A stretch of 64,000 nucleotides of DNA from Deroplatys truncata (GCA_030765065.1 CM060983.1:44576067-44640066); one strand, 5' to 3'. Shown: positions 45,562 to 55,173, counted from the first letter of the stretch. The notes: generated from the sequence alone by a model not told the origin. Program-made: numbers and translations.

Positions 45562-45912
45562 CTGTAACCTTTTGCTCTAAGAACGTTTTCACTACAGATC
45601 ATTATGTATGCATAGCAGCAAAATTCTTCCCATGCCGGGAATCGAACCCATAACTCCTGGGTGAGAGGCAGTTATCCTAAGCACTAGCACACAAGGGATT
45701 GCTAATGCTGTTTGCTCTAAGAACGCTTTCACTACCAATCAACACTATGAATGTATACACGCAAAACAATTCCCATGCCGGGAATCGATCCCGGACCTCC
45801 TGGGTGAAAGCCAGGTATCCTAGCCACTAGATCATATGGGAATTTTGTTTTCTGTTTCTCTAAGAGCGTTTTCACTACCCATCATCACTATGTATACATA
45901 GAAGCAAAACAC

Positions 45913-45984
45913 TTCCCATGCCGGAAATCGAACCCGGACCTCCTGGGTGAGAGCCAGGTATCCTAGCCACTAGACCACATGGGA
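45913..45984 (-). tRNA. tRNA-Glu-CTC: tRNA-Glu(CUC), near perfect
   Basis: Identical to the perfect CTC copies except for one C to T change that makes a G-U pair in the T-stem (GGTTCGATTTCC). Followed by AGTGTTTTGC with a T4. Confidence 0.8.
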
Positions 45985-46055
45985 TGGTTGTTCTCTGTTT
46001 CTCTAAGAGCGTTTACACTACCCATCATCACTATGTATACATAGAAGCAAAACAC

Positions 46056-46627
46056 TTCCCATGCCAGAAATAGAAGCCGGACGTCTTGGGTGAGAGCCAG
46101 GTATCCTCGCCACTAGACCACATGGGATGGTTATTTTCTGCTTCTCTAAGAGCATTTACACTACCCATCATCACTATGTATACATAGAAGCAAAACTCTT
46201 CCCATGCCAGAAATAGAAGCCGGACGTCTTGGGTGAGAGCCAGGTATCCTAGCCACTAGACCACATGGGATGGTTATTTTCTGCTTCTCTAAGAGCATTT
46301 ACACTACCCATCATCACTATGTATACATAGAAGCAAAACTCTTCCCATGCCAGAAATAGAAGCCGGACGTCTTGGGTGAGAGCCAGGTATCCTCGCCACT
46401 AGACCACATGGGATGGTTATTTTCTGCTTCTCTAAGAGCATTTACACTACCCATCATCACTATGTATACATAGAAGCAAAACTCTTCCCATGCCAGAAAT
46501 AGAAGCCGGACGTCTTGGGTGAGAGCCAGGTATCCTAGCCACTAGACCACATGAGATGGTAATTTTTTGTTTCTCTAAGAGCGTTTTCACTACCCATCAT
46601 AACTATGTATACATCTAAGCAAAACAG
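46056..46627 (-). repeat. Four near-identical 143-bp units in a row
   Basis: Units 46056, 46199, 46342 and 46485 share CAGAAATAGAAGCCGGACGT and the same spacer, with a perfect 143-bp pitch. They alternate ATCCTCGCC and ATCCTAGCC, so the original duplication step may have been two units (286 bp). All four belong to a decayed class (T-arm and box B lost). Confidence 0.9.
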
Positions 46628-46699
46628 TTCCCATGCCGGGAATCGAACCCGGACCTACTGGGTGAGAGCCAGGTATCCTAGCCACTAGACCACATAGGA
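46628..46699 (-). tRNA. tRNA-Glu-CTC: tRNA-Glu(CUC), near perfect
   Basis: T-arm and D-arm perfect. The acceptor has one change (5' strand TCCTATG against CATGGGA, a U-G pair), and the variable loop is followed by CCCAG. TTTT flank in ACTGTTTTGC. Confidence 0.7.
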
Positions 46700-46910
46700 T
46701 TGTTGTTACATTTTTCTCTAAGAACGTTTTCACTACTGATCATCATTATGTATGCATAGAAGCAAAACTCTTCCCATGCCGGGAATAGAACCCAGAACTC
46801 CTGGGTGAGAGGCAGTTATCCTAACCACTAGACCACATGGAATTGTTACCTTTTGCTCTAAGAACGTTTTCACTACAGCTCATCATTATGTATGTATAGA
46901 AGCAATTCAA

Positions 46911-46982
46911 TTCCCATGCCGGGAATCGAACCCGGACCTTCTGGGTGAGAGCCAGGTATTCTAGCGACTAGACCACATGGGA
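46911..46982 (-). tRNA. tRNA-Glu-CTC: tRNA-Glu(CUC), near intact, no proximal T4
   Basis: Acceptor and T-arm perfect. One mismatch closes the anticodon stem (CCTGG with CCAGA) and the D-arm has AGTCGC. The 3' flank is ATTGAATTGC, so the usual TTTT is missing. Confidence 0.5.
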
Positions 46983-47053
46983 TTGTTGTTAGCTTTTGCT
47001 CTAAGAACGCTTTCACTACTGATTATCATTATGTATGCATAGAAGCAAGACTC

Positions 47054-47125
47054 TTCCCATGCCGGGAATCGAACCCGAACCTCCTGGGTGAAAGCCAGGT
47101 ATCCTAGCCACTAGACCACATGGGA
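47054..47125 (-). tRNA. tRNA-Glu-TTC: tRNA-Glu(UUC), one T-stem mismatch
   Basis: Acceptor, D-arm and anticodon arm (loop CTTTCAC) perfect. The T-stem starts TCGGG instead of CCGGG, one mismatch. The 3' flank contains only AGTCTTGC, so the T4 is lost here. Confidence 0.6.
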
Positions 47126-47627
47126 TTGTTGTTACGCTTTGCTCTAAGAACGCTTTCACTACCTATCAACACTATGAATGTATAGAAGCAATACGCTTCT
47201 CATACCGGGAAACGAAGGCGGACCTCTTGGGTGAAGGCCAGGTATGCTAGCCACTAGACCTCATGGTATGGTTATTTTCTGTTTCTCGAACAACGTTTTT
47301 ACTACCGATCATCACTATGTATACATAGAAGCAAAACACTTCCCATGCCGGTAATCAAACCCGGACCTACTGTTTGAGAGCCAGGTATCCTAGCCACTAG
47401 AGATTGTTGTTACCTTCAGCTCTAAGAACGTTTTCACCACTGATAATCATTATGTATGCATAGAAGCAAAACTCCTCCCATGCCGGGAATTGAACCCAGA
47501 TCTCCTGAGTGAGAGCCAGTTATCCTACCCACTAGCCTAAAACGAATTGTTGTTAGTTTTTCCTCTAAGAACGCTTTCACTACCAATCAACACTATGAAT
47601 GTATAGAAACAAAACAATTCTCATGCC

Positions 47628-47699
47628 GGGAATCGAACGCGGACCTCCTGGGTGTCAGCCAGGTATCCTAGCCACTAGACCACATGGGATTGTTGTTAC
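47628..47699 (-). tRNA. tRNA-like with a GAC anticodon, otherwise tRNA-Glu
   Basis: The body is tRNA-Glu, but the anticodon loop reads CTGACAC, so positions 34-36 are GAC, the Val anticodon. The anticodon stem still pairs (CCTGG/CCAGG). The T-stem has one mismatch (CCGCG) and the acceptor one (3' strand CATGAGA). Probably a decayed copy, but as written it would be an anticodon-switched tRNA. Confidence 0.5.
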
Positions 47700-47903
47700 A
47701 TTTTGCTCTAAGAACGTTTTCACTACTGATCATCATTATGTATGCATAGAAGCAAAACTCTTCCCATGCCGGGAATCGAACCCAGAACTCCTGGGTGAGA
47801 GGCAGTTATCCTAACCACTAGCCCACAAGGGATTTTTGTTCCTGTTTCCTCTAAGAACGCTTTCACTACCAATCAACACTATGAATGTATACAAGCAAAA
47901 CAA

Positions 47904-47975
47904 TTCCCATGCCGGGAATCGAACCCGGACCTCCTGGGTGAGAGCCAGGTATCGTAGCCACTAGACCACATGGGA
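47904..47975 (-). tRNA. tRNA-Glu-CTC: tRNA-Glu(CUC), near perfect
   Basis: Acceptor, T-arm and anticodon arm perfect. One D-stem change (ACGAT for AGGAT). TTTT flank in ATTGTTTTGC. Confidence 0.75.
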
Positions 47976-48189
47976 TTGTTGTTACTATTTGCTCTAAGAA
48001 CCCTTTCACTACCAATCAACACTATGAATGTATAGAAGCAAAACACTTCCGATGACGGAAATAGAAGCCGGACTTCTTGGGTGAGAGCCAGGTATCGTAC
48101 CCACTAGACCACATGAGATGGTAATTTTTTGTTTCTCTAAGAGCGTTTTCACTACCCATCATAACTATGTATACATCTAAGCAAAACAC

Positions 48190-48261
48190 TTCCCATGCCG
48201 GGAATCGAACCCGGACCTCCTGGGTGAGAGCCAGGTATCCTAGCCACTAGACCACATGGGA
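48190..48261 (-). tRNA. tRNA-Glu-CTC: tRNA-Glu(CUC), perfect fold
   Basis: No mismatch in any stem: acceptor TCCCATG/CATGGGA, discriminator A, anticodon arm CCTGG-CTCTCAC-CCAGG, box A TGGTCTAGTGG, box B GGTTCGATTCC. The 3' flank AGTGTTTTGC supplies a T4 stop. It recurs unchanged at 49696 and 50688, in corresponding places of three related multi-unit blocks. Confidence 0.92.
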
Positions 48262-48417
48262 TTGTTGTTACATTTTGCTCTAAGAACGTTTTCACTACTG
48301 ATCATCATTATGTATGCATAGAAGCAAAACTCTTCCCATGCCGGGAATCCAACCCAGAACTCCTGGGTGAGAGACAGTTATCCTAACCACTAGCCCACAA
48401 TGCTACAAGCAAAACAA

Positions 48418-48489
48418 TTCCCATGCCGGGAATCGAACCCGGACCTCCTGGGTGAGAGGCAGGTATCCTAGCCACTAGACCACATGGGA
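48418..48489 (-). tRNA. tRNA-Glu-CTC: tRNA-Glu(CUC), one stem mismatch, minimal spacer
   Basis: Acceptor, D- and T-arms perfect. One anticodon-stem mismatch (CCTGC with CCAGG). Downstream only about 15 bp separate it from the next unit's 5' end, but the TTTT is kept (ATTGTTTTGC). Confidence 0.6.
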
Positions 48490-48703
48490 TTGTTGTTACT
48501 ATTTGCTCTAAGAACGTTTGCACTACCAATCAACACTATGAATGTATACAAGCAAAACAATTCCCATGCCGGGAATCGAACCCGGACCTCTTGGGTGAGA
48601 GCCAGGTATCCTAGCCACTAGACCACATAAGATGGTAATTTTTTGTTTCTCTAAGAGCGTTTTCACCACCCATCATAACTATGTATACATCTAAGCAAAA
48701 CAC

Positions 48704-48775
48704 TTCCCATGCCGGGAATTGAACCCGGACCTCCTGGGTGAGAGCCAGGTATCCTAGCCACTAGACCACATGGAA
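48704..48775 (-). tRNA. tRNA-Glu-CTC: tRNA-Glu(CUC), near perfect
   Basis: All stems pair. The acceptor second position is U-G (5' strand TTCCATG), and the T-loop is TTCAATT. TTTT flank present. Confidence 0.75.
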
Positions 48776-49695
48776 TTGTTACCTTTTGCTGTAAGAACGT
48801 TTCCACTACCAATCATCAGTTAGTATGTATAGAAGCAATTCAATTCCCTTACTGAGAATTGAACGCGGACGTGAGACAGTTACCTTGGCCAATAGACCAC
48901 ATCGGATTGTTGTTCCTCATTTTTGCTGTAAGAACGTTTTCACTACCGATCATCACTATGTATGCAGAGAACCAAAACAACTCCCATGCCGGGAATCGAA
49001 CCCAGAACTCCTGGGTGAGAGGCAGTTATCCTAACCTCTAGCCCACAAGAGATTGTTGTTTCTGTTTGCTCTAAAAACGCTTTCACTACCAATCAACACT
49101 ATGAATGTATATAAGCAAAACAATTCTCATGCCGGGAATCGAACCCGGACCTCCTGGGTGAAAGCCAGGTACCCCAGCCACAAGACCAGATAGGAGTATT
49201 GTTACGATTTGCTCTAAGAACGTTTTCACTACTGATCATCATTATGTATGCATAGAAGCAAAACTCTTCCCATGCCGGGAATCGAACCCAGAACTCCTGG
49301 GTGAAAGACCGTTATCCTAACCACTAGCCCACAAGGGAATTTTGTTGCTGTTTGCTCTAAGAACGTTTTCACTACCCATCATCACTATGTATACATAGAA
49401 GCAAAACACTTCCCATGCCAGAAATAGAAGTCGGACTTCCTGGGTGAGAGCTAGGTATCCTAGCCACTAGACCACATGGGATTGTTGTTACTATTTGCTC
49501 TAAGAACCCTTTCACTACCAATCAACACTATGAACGTATAGAAGCAAAACACTTCCGATGACGGAAATAGAAGCCGGACTTCTTGGGTGAGAGCCAGGTA
49601 TCGTACCCACTAGACCACATGAGATGGCAATTTTTTGTTTCTCTAAGAGCGTTTTCACCACCCATCATAACTATGTATACATCTAAGCAAAACAC

Positions 49696-49767
49696 TTCCC
49701 ATGCCGGGAATCGAACCCGGACCTCCTGGGTGAGAGCCAGGTATCCTAGCCACTAGACCACATGGGA
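49696..49767 (-). tRNA. tRNA-Glu-CTC: tRNA-Glu(CUC), perfect fold
   Basis: Sequence of the tRNA body identical to 48190-48261, with the same 3' flank and T4. It lies 1506 bp from that copy and 992 bp from the copy at 50688. Confidence 0.92.
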
Positions 49768-50124
49768 TTGTTGTTACATTTTGCTCTAAGAACGTTTTCA
49801 CTACTGATCATCATTATGTATGCATAGAAGCAAAACTATTCCCATGCCGGGAATCGAACCCAGAACTCCTGGGTGAGAGACAGTTATCCTAACCACTAGC
49901 CCACAAGAGATTTTTGTTGCTGTTTGCTCTAAGAACGTTTTCACTACCAATCAACACTATGAATGTATACAAGCAAAACAATTCCCATGCCGGGAATCGA
50001 ACCCGGACCTCTTGGGTGAGAGCCAGGTATCCTAGCCACTAGACCACATAAGATGGTAATTTTTTGTTTCTCTAAGAGCGTTTTCACCGCCCATCATATC
50101 TATGTATACATCTAAGCAAAACAC

Positions 50125-50196
50125 TTCCCATGCCGGGAATCGAACCCGGACCTCCTGGGTGAGAGCCAGGTATCCTAGCAACTAGACCACATGGAA
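50125..50196 (-). tRNA. tRNA-Glu-CTC: tRNA-Glu(CUC), near perfect
   Basis: Anticodon and T-arms perfect. One acceptor U-G pair (TTCCATG) and one D-loop change (AGTTGC). T4 present. Confidence 0.75.
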
Positions 50197-50401
50197 TTGT
50201 TACCATTTGCTGTAAGAACGTTTCCACTACCGATCATCAGTATGTATGTATATGAGCAATTCAATTCCCTTACTGAGAATTGAACGCGGACGTGAGACAG
50301 TTACCTTGGCCACTAGACCACATGGGATTGTTGTTCCTCATTTTTGCTGTAAGAACGTTTTCACTACCGATCATCACTATGTATGCAGAGAACCAAAAAA
50401 A

Positions 50402-50473
50402 TTCCCATGCCGGGAATCGAACCCGGACCTCCTGGGTGAAAGCCAGGTATCCCAGCCACTAGACCACATGGGA
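50402..50473 (-). tRNA. tRNA-Glu-TTC: tRNA-Glu(UUC), near perfect
   Basis: Acceptor, anticodon arm (loop CTTTCAC) and T-arm perfect. One D-loop change (GGCTGGGA). The 3' flank is ATTTTTTTGG, with an extended T-run. This is the best TTC copy inside the array. Confidence 0.8.
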
Positions 50474-50687
50474 TTGTTGTTACTATTTGCTCTAAGAACC
50501 CTTTCACTACCAATCAACACTATGAACGTATAGAAGCAAAACACTTCCCATGACGGAAATAGAAGCCGGAATTCTTGGGTGAGAGCCAGGTATCGTACCC
50601 ACTAGACCACATGAGATGGTAATTTTTTGTTTCTCTAAGAGCGTTTTCACTACCCATCATAACTATGTATACATCTAAGCAAAACAC

Positions 50688-50759
50688 TTCCCATGCCGGG
50701 AATCGAACCCGGACCTCCTGGGTGAGAGCCAGGTATCCTAGCCACTAGACCACATGGGA
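50688..50759 (-). tRNA. tRNA-Glu-CTC: tRNA-Glu(CUC), perfect fold
   Basis: Third identical perfect copy of the CTC gene (compare 48190 and 49696), with its T4. Flanked by the same neighbours as 49696, so it arose by block duplication. Confidence 0.92.
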
Positions 50760-51116
50760 TTGTTGTTACATTTTGCTCTAAGAACGTTTTCACTACTGAT
50801 CATCATTATGTATGCATAGAAGCAAAACTCTTCCCATGCCGGGAATCGAACCCAGAACTCCTGGGTGAGAGACAGTTATCCTAACCACTAGCCCACAAGG
50901 GATTTTTGTTGCTGTTTGCTCTAAGAACGTTTTCACTACCAATCAACACTATGAATGTATACAAGCAAAACAATTCCCATGCCGGGAATCGAACCCGGAC
51001 CTCTTGGATGAGAGCCAGGTATCCTAGCCACTAGACCACATAAGATGGTAATTTTTTGTTTCTCTAAGAGGGTTTTCACCACCCATCATAACTATGTATA
51101 CATATAAGCAAAACAC

Positions 51117-51188
51117 TTCCCATGCCGGGAATCCAACCCGGACCTCCTGGGTGAGAGCCAGGTATCCTAGCCACTAGACCACATGGAA
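51117..51188 (-). tRNA. tRNA-Glu-CTC: tRNA-Glu(CUC), near intact
   Basis: Anticodon and D-arms perfect. One acceptor U-G pair. The T-loop reads TTGGATT, which damages box B. Block-duplicate partner of 50125 (offset 992 bp). Confidence 0.6.
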
Positions 51189-51820
51189 TTGTTACCTTTT
51201 GCTGTAAGAACGTTTCCACTACCGATCATCAGTATGTATGTATAGAAGCAATTCAATTCCCTTACTGAGGATTGAACGCGGACGTGAGACAGTTACCTTG
51301 GCCACTAGACCACATCGGATTGTTGTTCCTCATTTTTGCTGTAAGAACGTTTTCACTACCGATCATCACTATGTATGCAGAGAACCAAAACAATTCCCAT
51401 GCCAGGAATCGAACCCAGAACTCCTGGGTGAGAGGCAGTTATCCTAACCACTAGCCCACAAGAGATTGTTGTTTTTGTTTGCTCTAAAAACGCTTTCACT
51501 ACCAATCAACACTATGAATGTATATAAGCAAAACAATTCTCATGCCGGGAAACGAACCCGGATCTCCTGGGTGAAAGCCAGGTACCCCAGCCACAAGACC
51601 ACATGGGAGTATTTTTACGATTTGCTCTAAGAACGTTTTCACTACTGATCATCATTATGTATGCATAGAAGCAAAACTCTTCCCATGCCGGGAATCGAAT
51701 CCAGAACTCCTGGGTGAAAGAGTTATCCTACCCACTAGCCCATAAGAGATTGTTGGTTTTGTTTGCTCTAAGAAGGCTCTCACTACCAATCAAGACTATG
51801 AATGTATACAAGCAAAACAA

Positions 51821-52464
51821 TTCTCATGCCGGGAATCGAACCCGAACCTCCTGGGTGAAAGCCAGGTATCCCAGCCACTAGACCACATGGGAGTATTGTT
51901 ACGATTTGCTTTAAGAACGCTTTCACTACCCATCATCACTATGTATACATAGGAGCAAAACTCTTCCCATGCCAGAAATAGAAGCCGGAAGTCTTGGGTG
52001 AGAACCAGGTATCCTCGCCACTAGACCACATGGGATGGTTATTTTCTGCTTTTCTAAGAGCGTTTACACTACCCATCATCACTATGTATACATAGAAGCA
52101 AAACACTTCCCATGCCAGAAATAGAAGCCGGAAGTCTTGGGTGAGAACCAGGTATCCTAGCCACTAGACCACATGAGATGGTTATTTTCTGCTTTTCTAA
52201 GAGCGTTTACACTACCCATCATCACTATGTATACATAGAAGCAAAACACTTCCCATGCCGGAAATAGAAGCCGGACGTCTTGGGTGAGAACCAGGTATCC
52301 TAGCCACTAGACCACATGAGATGGTACTTTTTTGTTTCTCTAAGAGCGTTTTCACTACCCATCATAACTATGTATACATAGAAGCAAAACACTTCCCATG
52401 CCGGAAATCGAACCCGGAACTCCTGGGTGAGAGCCAGGTATCCTAGCCACTAGACCACATGGGA
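51821..52464 (-). repeat. Five-unit segment repeated from 43788 at 8033 bp
   Basis: Units 51821, 51964, 52107, 52250 and 52393 match 43788, 43931, 44074, 44217 and 44360 with a constant offset of 8033 bp and shared private changes, showing transfer of a multi-unit segment across a large part of the array. Confidence 0.85.
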
Positions 52465-53918
52465 TTGTTGTTACGTTTTGCTGTAAGAACGCTTTCACTA
52501 CCAATCAACACTACGAATGTATAGGAGCAATACGCTTCTCATACCGGGAAACGAAAGCGCACCTCCTGCTTGAAGGCCAGGTATCCTAGCCACTAGACGA
52601 CATGGTATGGTTATTTTCTGTTTCTCTAAGAATGTTTTTACTACCGATCATCACTATGTATACATAGAAGCAAAACACTTACCATGCCGGGAATCGAAAC
52701 CGAATCTTCTGGGTGAGAGCCAGGTATTCTAACCACTAGACCACATAGGAGTGTTGTTACCCCTTGCGCTAAGAACGTTTTCAATACGGATCATCACTAT
52801 GTATGTATAGAAGCAAAACACTTATCAAGTCGGGAATCGAAGCAGGACCCCCTGGGTAACGGCAGGTAATCCCAGCCACTAGTCCACATGGATTGTTGTT
52901 ACCTTTTTCTCTAGGAACGTTTGCACTACCAATCATCACTATGTATGCATAGAAGCAAAACACTTCCCATGCCGGTAATCAAACCCGGACCTACTGTTTC
53001 ATAGCCAGGTATCCTAGCCACTAGAAATTATTGTTACCTTCTGCTCTAAGAACGTTTTCACTACTGATCATCATTATGTATGCATAGAAGCAGAACTCCT
53101 GGGTGAGAGCCAGTTATCCAAACCACTAACCTACAAGGAATTGTTGTTAGATTTTGCTCTAAGAACGCTTTCACTAACAATCAACACTATGAATGTATAG
53201 AAGGAAGACACTTCTCATGCCGGGAAACGAAAGCGGATCTCCTGTGTGAGAGCCAGGTATCCTAGCCACTAGACCACATGGTATTGTTGTTACCGTTTGC
53301 TCTAAGAACGTTTTCACTACTGATCATCACTATGTATGCATAGAAGCAAAAGTTTTCCCGTGCCGGCAATCGAACCCGGACGTCTTGGGTGAAAGACAGG
53401 TATTCTATCCACTAGACCACATGTGACTTTTGATTTTGTTACTGTAGTTACGTTTTCACTGCCGCTAATCACTATGTATGTATAGAAGCAGAACACTTCC
53501 CATGCCGAGAATAGAACTAGGAGCTCTCGGGTGAAAGCCAGGTATCCTAGCCACTAGATCACATGGAAGTGTCGTTTTCTGTTGTTCTAATAACGTTTCA
53601 CTACCGATCATCAGTATCTATGTATAAAACTAATTCACTTCGCTTGCTGAGAATTGTACGCGGACGTGAGACAGTTACCTTGGCCACTACACCACATCGG
53701 ATTTTTGTTTCTTATTTTTGCTGTAAGAACGTTTTCACTACCGATCATCACTACGTATGCAGAGAAGCAAAACAATTCCCATCATGGGGATCGAACCCGG
53801 ACCTCCTGGGTGAGAGCCAGGTATCCTAGCCACTAGACCACATTGGATTGTTGTTAGCTTTTGCTCTAAGAACGTTTTCACTACCGATCATCACTATGTA
53901 TGCATAGAAGAAAAACAA

Positions 53919-53990
53919 TTCCCATGCCGGGAATCGAACCCTGACCTTCTGGGTGAGAGCCAGGTAACCTAGCCACTACACCACATGGGA
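53919..53990 (-). tRNA. tRNA-Glu-CTC: tRNA-Glu(CUC), near intact
   Basis: Acceptor perfect. One mismatch each in the T-stem (CAGGG) and at the base of the anticodon stem. D-region GGTTA. TTTT flank present. Confidence 0.5.
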
Positions 53991-54196
53991 TTGTTGTTAT
54001 GTCCTGCTCTAAGAACGTTTTCACTACGGCTCATCACTATGTATGCATAGACGCAAAACACTTCCCATGCCGGGAATCAAACCTGCACCTACTGTTTGAG
54101 AGCCAGGTATCCTAGCCACTAGAGATTATTGTTATCGTTTGCTCTAAGAACGTTTTCACTACTCATCATCATTATGTATGCATAGAAGCAAAACAC

Positions 54197-54268
54197 TTCC
54201 CATGCCGGAAATTGAACCCGGACCTCCTGAATGAAAACCAGGTATCCTAGCCACTAGACCACATGGGA
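54197..54268 (-). tRNA. tRNA-Glu-TTC: tRNA-Glu(UUC), near intact
   Basis: Acceptor and D-arm perfect. T-loop TTCAATT with a G-U in the T-stem. The anticodon arm has changes on both sides of the loop (CCTGG-TTTTCAT-TCAGG), leaving U33 and anticodon TTC. Confidence 0.5.
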
Positions 54269-54912
54269 TTGTTGTTTTCTGTTTCTCTAAGAACGTTTTC
54301 ACTACCGATCATCACTATGTATGCATAGAAGCAAAACAATTCCGATAGCGGGAATCGAATCCGGAACTCCTGTGTGAGAGCCAGGTATCCTAGCCACTAG
54401 AACACATGGGATTGTTGTTACACTTTGCTCTAAGAACGTTTTCACTACTGATCATCACTATGTATGCATAGAAGCAAAAATGTTCCGGTGCCGGTAATCG
54501 AACCCGGACGTCTTGGGTGAAAGCCAGGTATTCTATCCACTAGACCACATGGGAATTTTGTTTTTTTGGTACTGTAATAACGTTTTCACTGCCGCTAATC
54601 ACTATGTATGTATAGAAGCAAAACACTTCTCATGCCGGGAATAGAACCCGGACCCCCTGAGTGAAAGGCACGTATCCTAGCCACTAGACCAGATTGGATT
54701 GTTGTAACGTTTTGCTGTAAGAACGCTTTCACTACCAATCAACACTATGAATGTAGAGAAGCAATACACTTCTCATGCCGGGAAACGAAAGTGAACCTCC
54801 TGGGTGAGAGACAGATATCATACCCACTAGACCACATGGGATTTTTATTTTCTTTATCTCTAAGAACGTTTTCACTACTGATCATAGTTATGTTTGTATA
54901 GACGCAAAACAC

Positions 54913-54984
54913 TTCCTATGCCGGCAGTCGAACCCGGACCTACTGGGTGAGAGCCAGGTATCCTAGCCACTAGACCACATGGGA
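54913..54984 (-). tRNA. tRNA-Glu-CTC: tRNA-Glu(CUC), near intact
   Basis: Anticodon and D-arms perfect. One change in the acceptor 3' strand (CATAGGA) and a T-loop change (TTCGACT). TTTT flank present. Confidence 0.6.
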
Positions 54985-55173
54985 TTGTTGTTACTTTTTG
55001 CTCTAAGAACGTTTTCACTACTGATCATCATTATGTATGCATAGAAGCAAAACACTTCCCATGCCGGAAATCGAACCCGGACCTCTTGGGAGAGAGTAAG
55101 ATATCCTAGCCACTAGACCACATAGGATTGTTATTTTTTGTTTCTGTAAGAACGTTTCACTACCGATCATCAC

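Larger units (their letters stand above)
41384..46055 (-). repeat. Array block 3: 33 units
   Basis: Left coordinates: 41384, 41527, 41670*, 41808, 41951, 42093, 42236, 42379, 42519, 42662, 42805+, 42940, 43082, 43225, 43367, 43510+, 43645, 43788, 43931, 44074, 44217, 44360, 44497, 44640, 44783+, 44918, 45061, 45204, 45347, 45490, 45627, 45770, 45913 (marks: * anticodon-arm deletion, + truncated). Pairs 42940/43082 and 43225/43367 are a two-unit repeat 285 bp apart. The series starting at 43510 recurs from 44783. Confidence 0.85.
43510..46055 (-). repeat. Higher-order repeat with 1273-bp offset
   Basis: Units 43510, 43645, 43788, 43931 and 44074 reappear at 44783, 44918, 45061, 45204 and 45347, all at exactly 1273 bp. 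The next ones (44360, 44497, 44640) reappear at 45490, 45627 and 45770 at 1130 bp, so one 143-bp unit (44217) is missing from the second copy. Confidence 0.9.
46056..51393 (-). repeat. Array block 4: 38 units, richest in intact genes
   Basis: Left coordinates: 46056, 46199, 46342, 46485, 46628, 46771, 46911, 47054, 47197, 47340+, 47475, 47628, 47761, 47904, 48047, 48190, 48333, 48418, 48561, 48704, 48844*, 48981, 49124, 49267, 49410, 49553, 49696, 49839, 49982, 50125, 50265*, 50402, 50545, 50688, 50831, 50974, 51117, 51257* (marks: * anticodon-arm deletion, + truncated). All three perfect CTC genes of the array lie here. The spacer between units 48333 and 48418 is largely deleted, leaving only 15 bp. 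Confidence 0.85.
49553..51536 (-). repeat. Seven-unit higher-order repeat, 992 bp, two copies
   Basis: Units 49553, 49696, 49839, 49982, 50125, 50265, 50402 correspond to 50545, 50688, 50831, 50974, 51117, 51257, 51394, each at exactly 992 bp. The copies differ only by scattered substitutions. The last unit is TTC-type and near perfect in the first copy but a defective CTC-type in the second. Confidence 0.92.

Noticed and set aside
32505-53836. Recurrent 60-95-residue plus-strand open frames along the array beginning MYRSN or MNADVRQ and containing AVRTFSLPIITMY or PHFCCKNVFTTDHHYVC
   Set aside because: They are frames through tRNA relics and spacers, repeated because the units repeat. They arise mainly where the 63-nt class removes a stop. 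The opposite strand encodes tRNA, so a conserved peptide is not needed to explain them.
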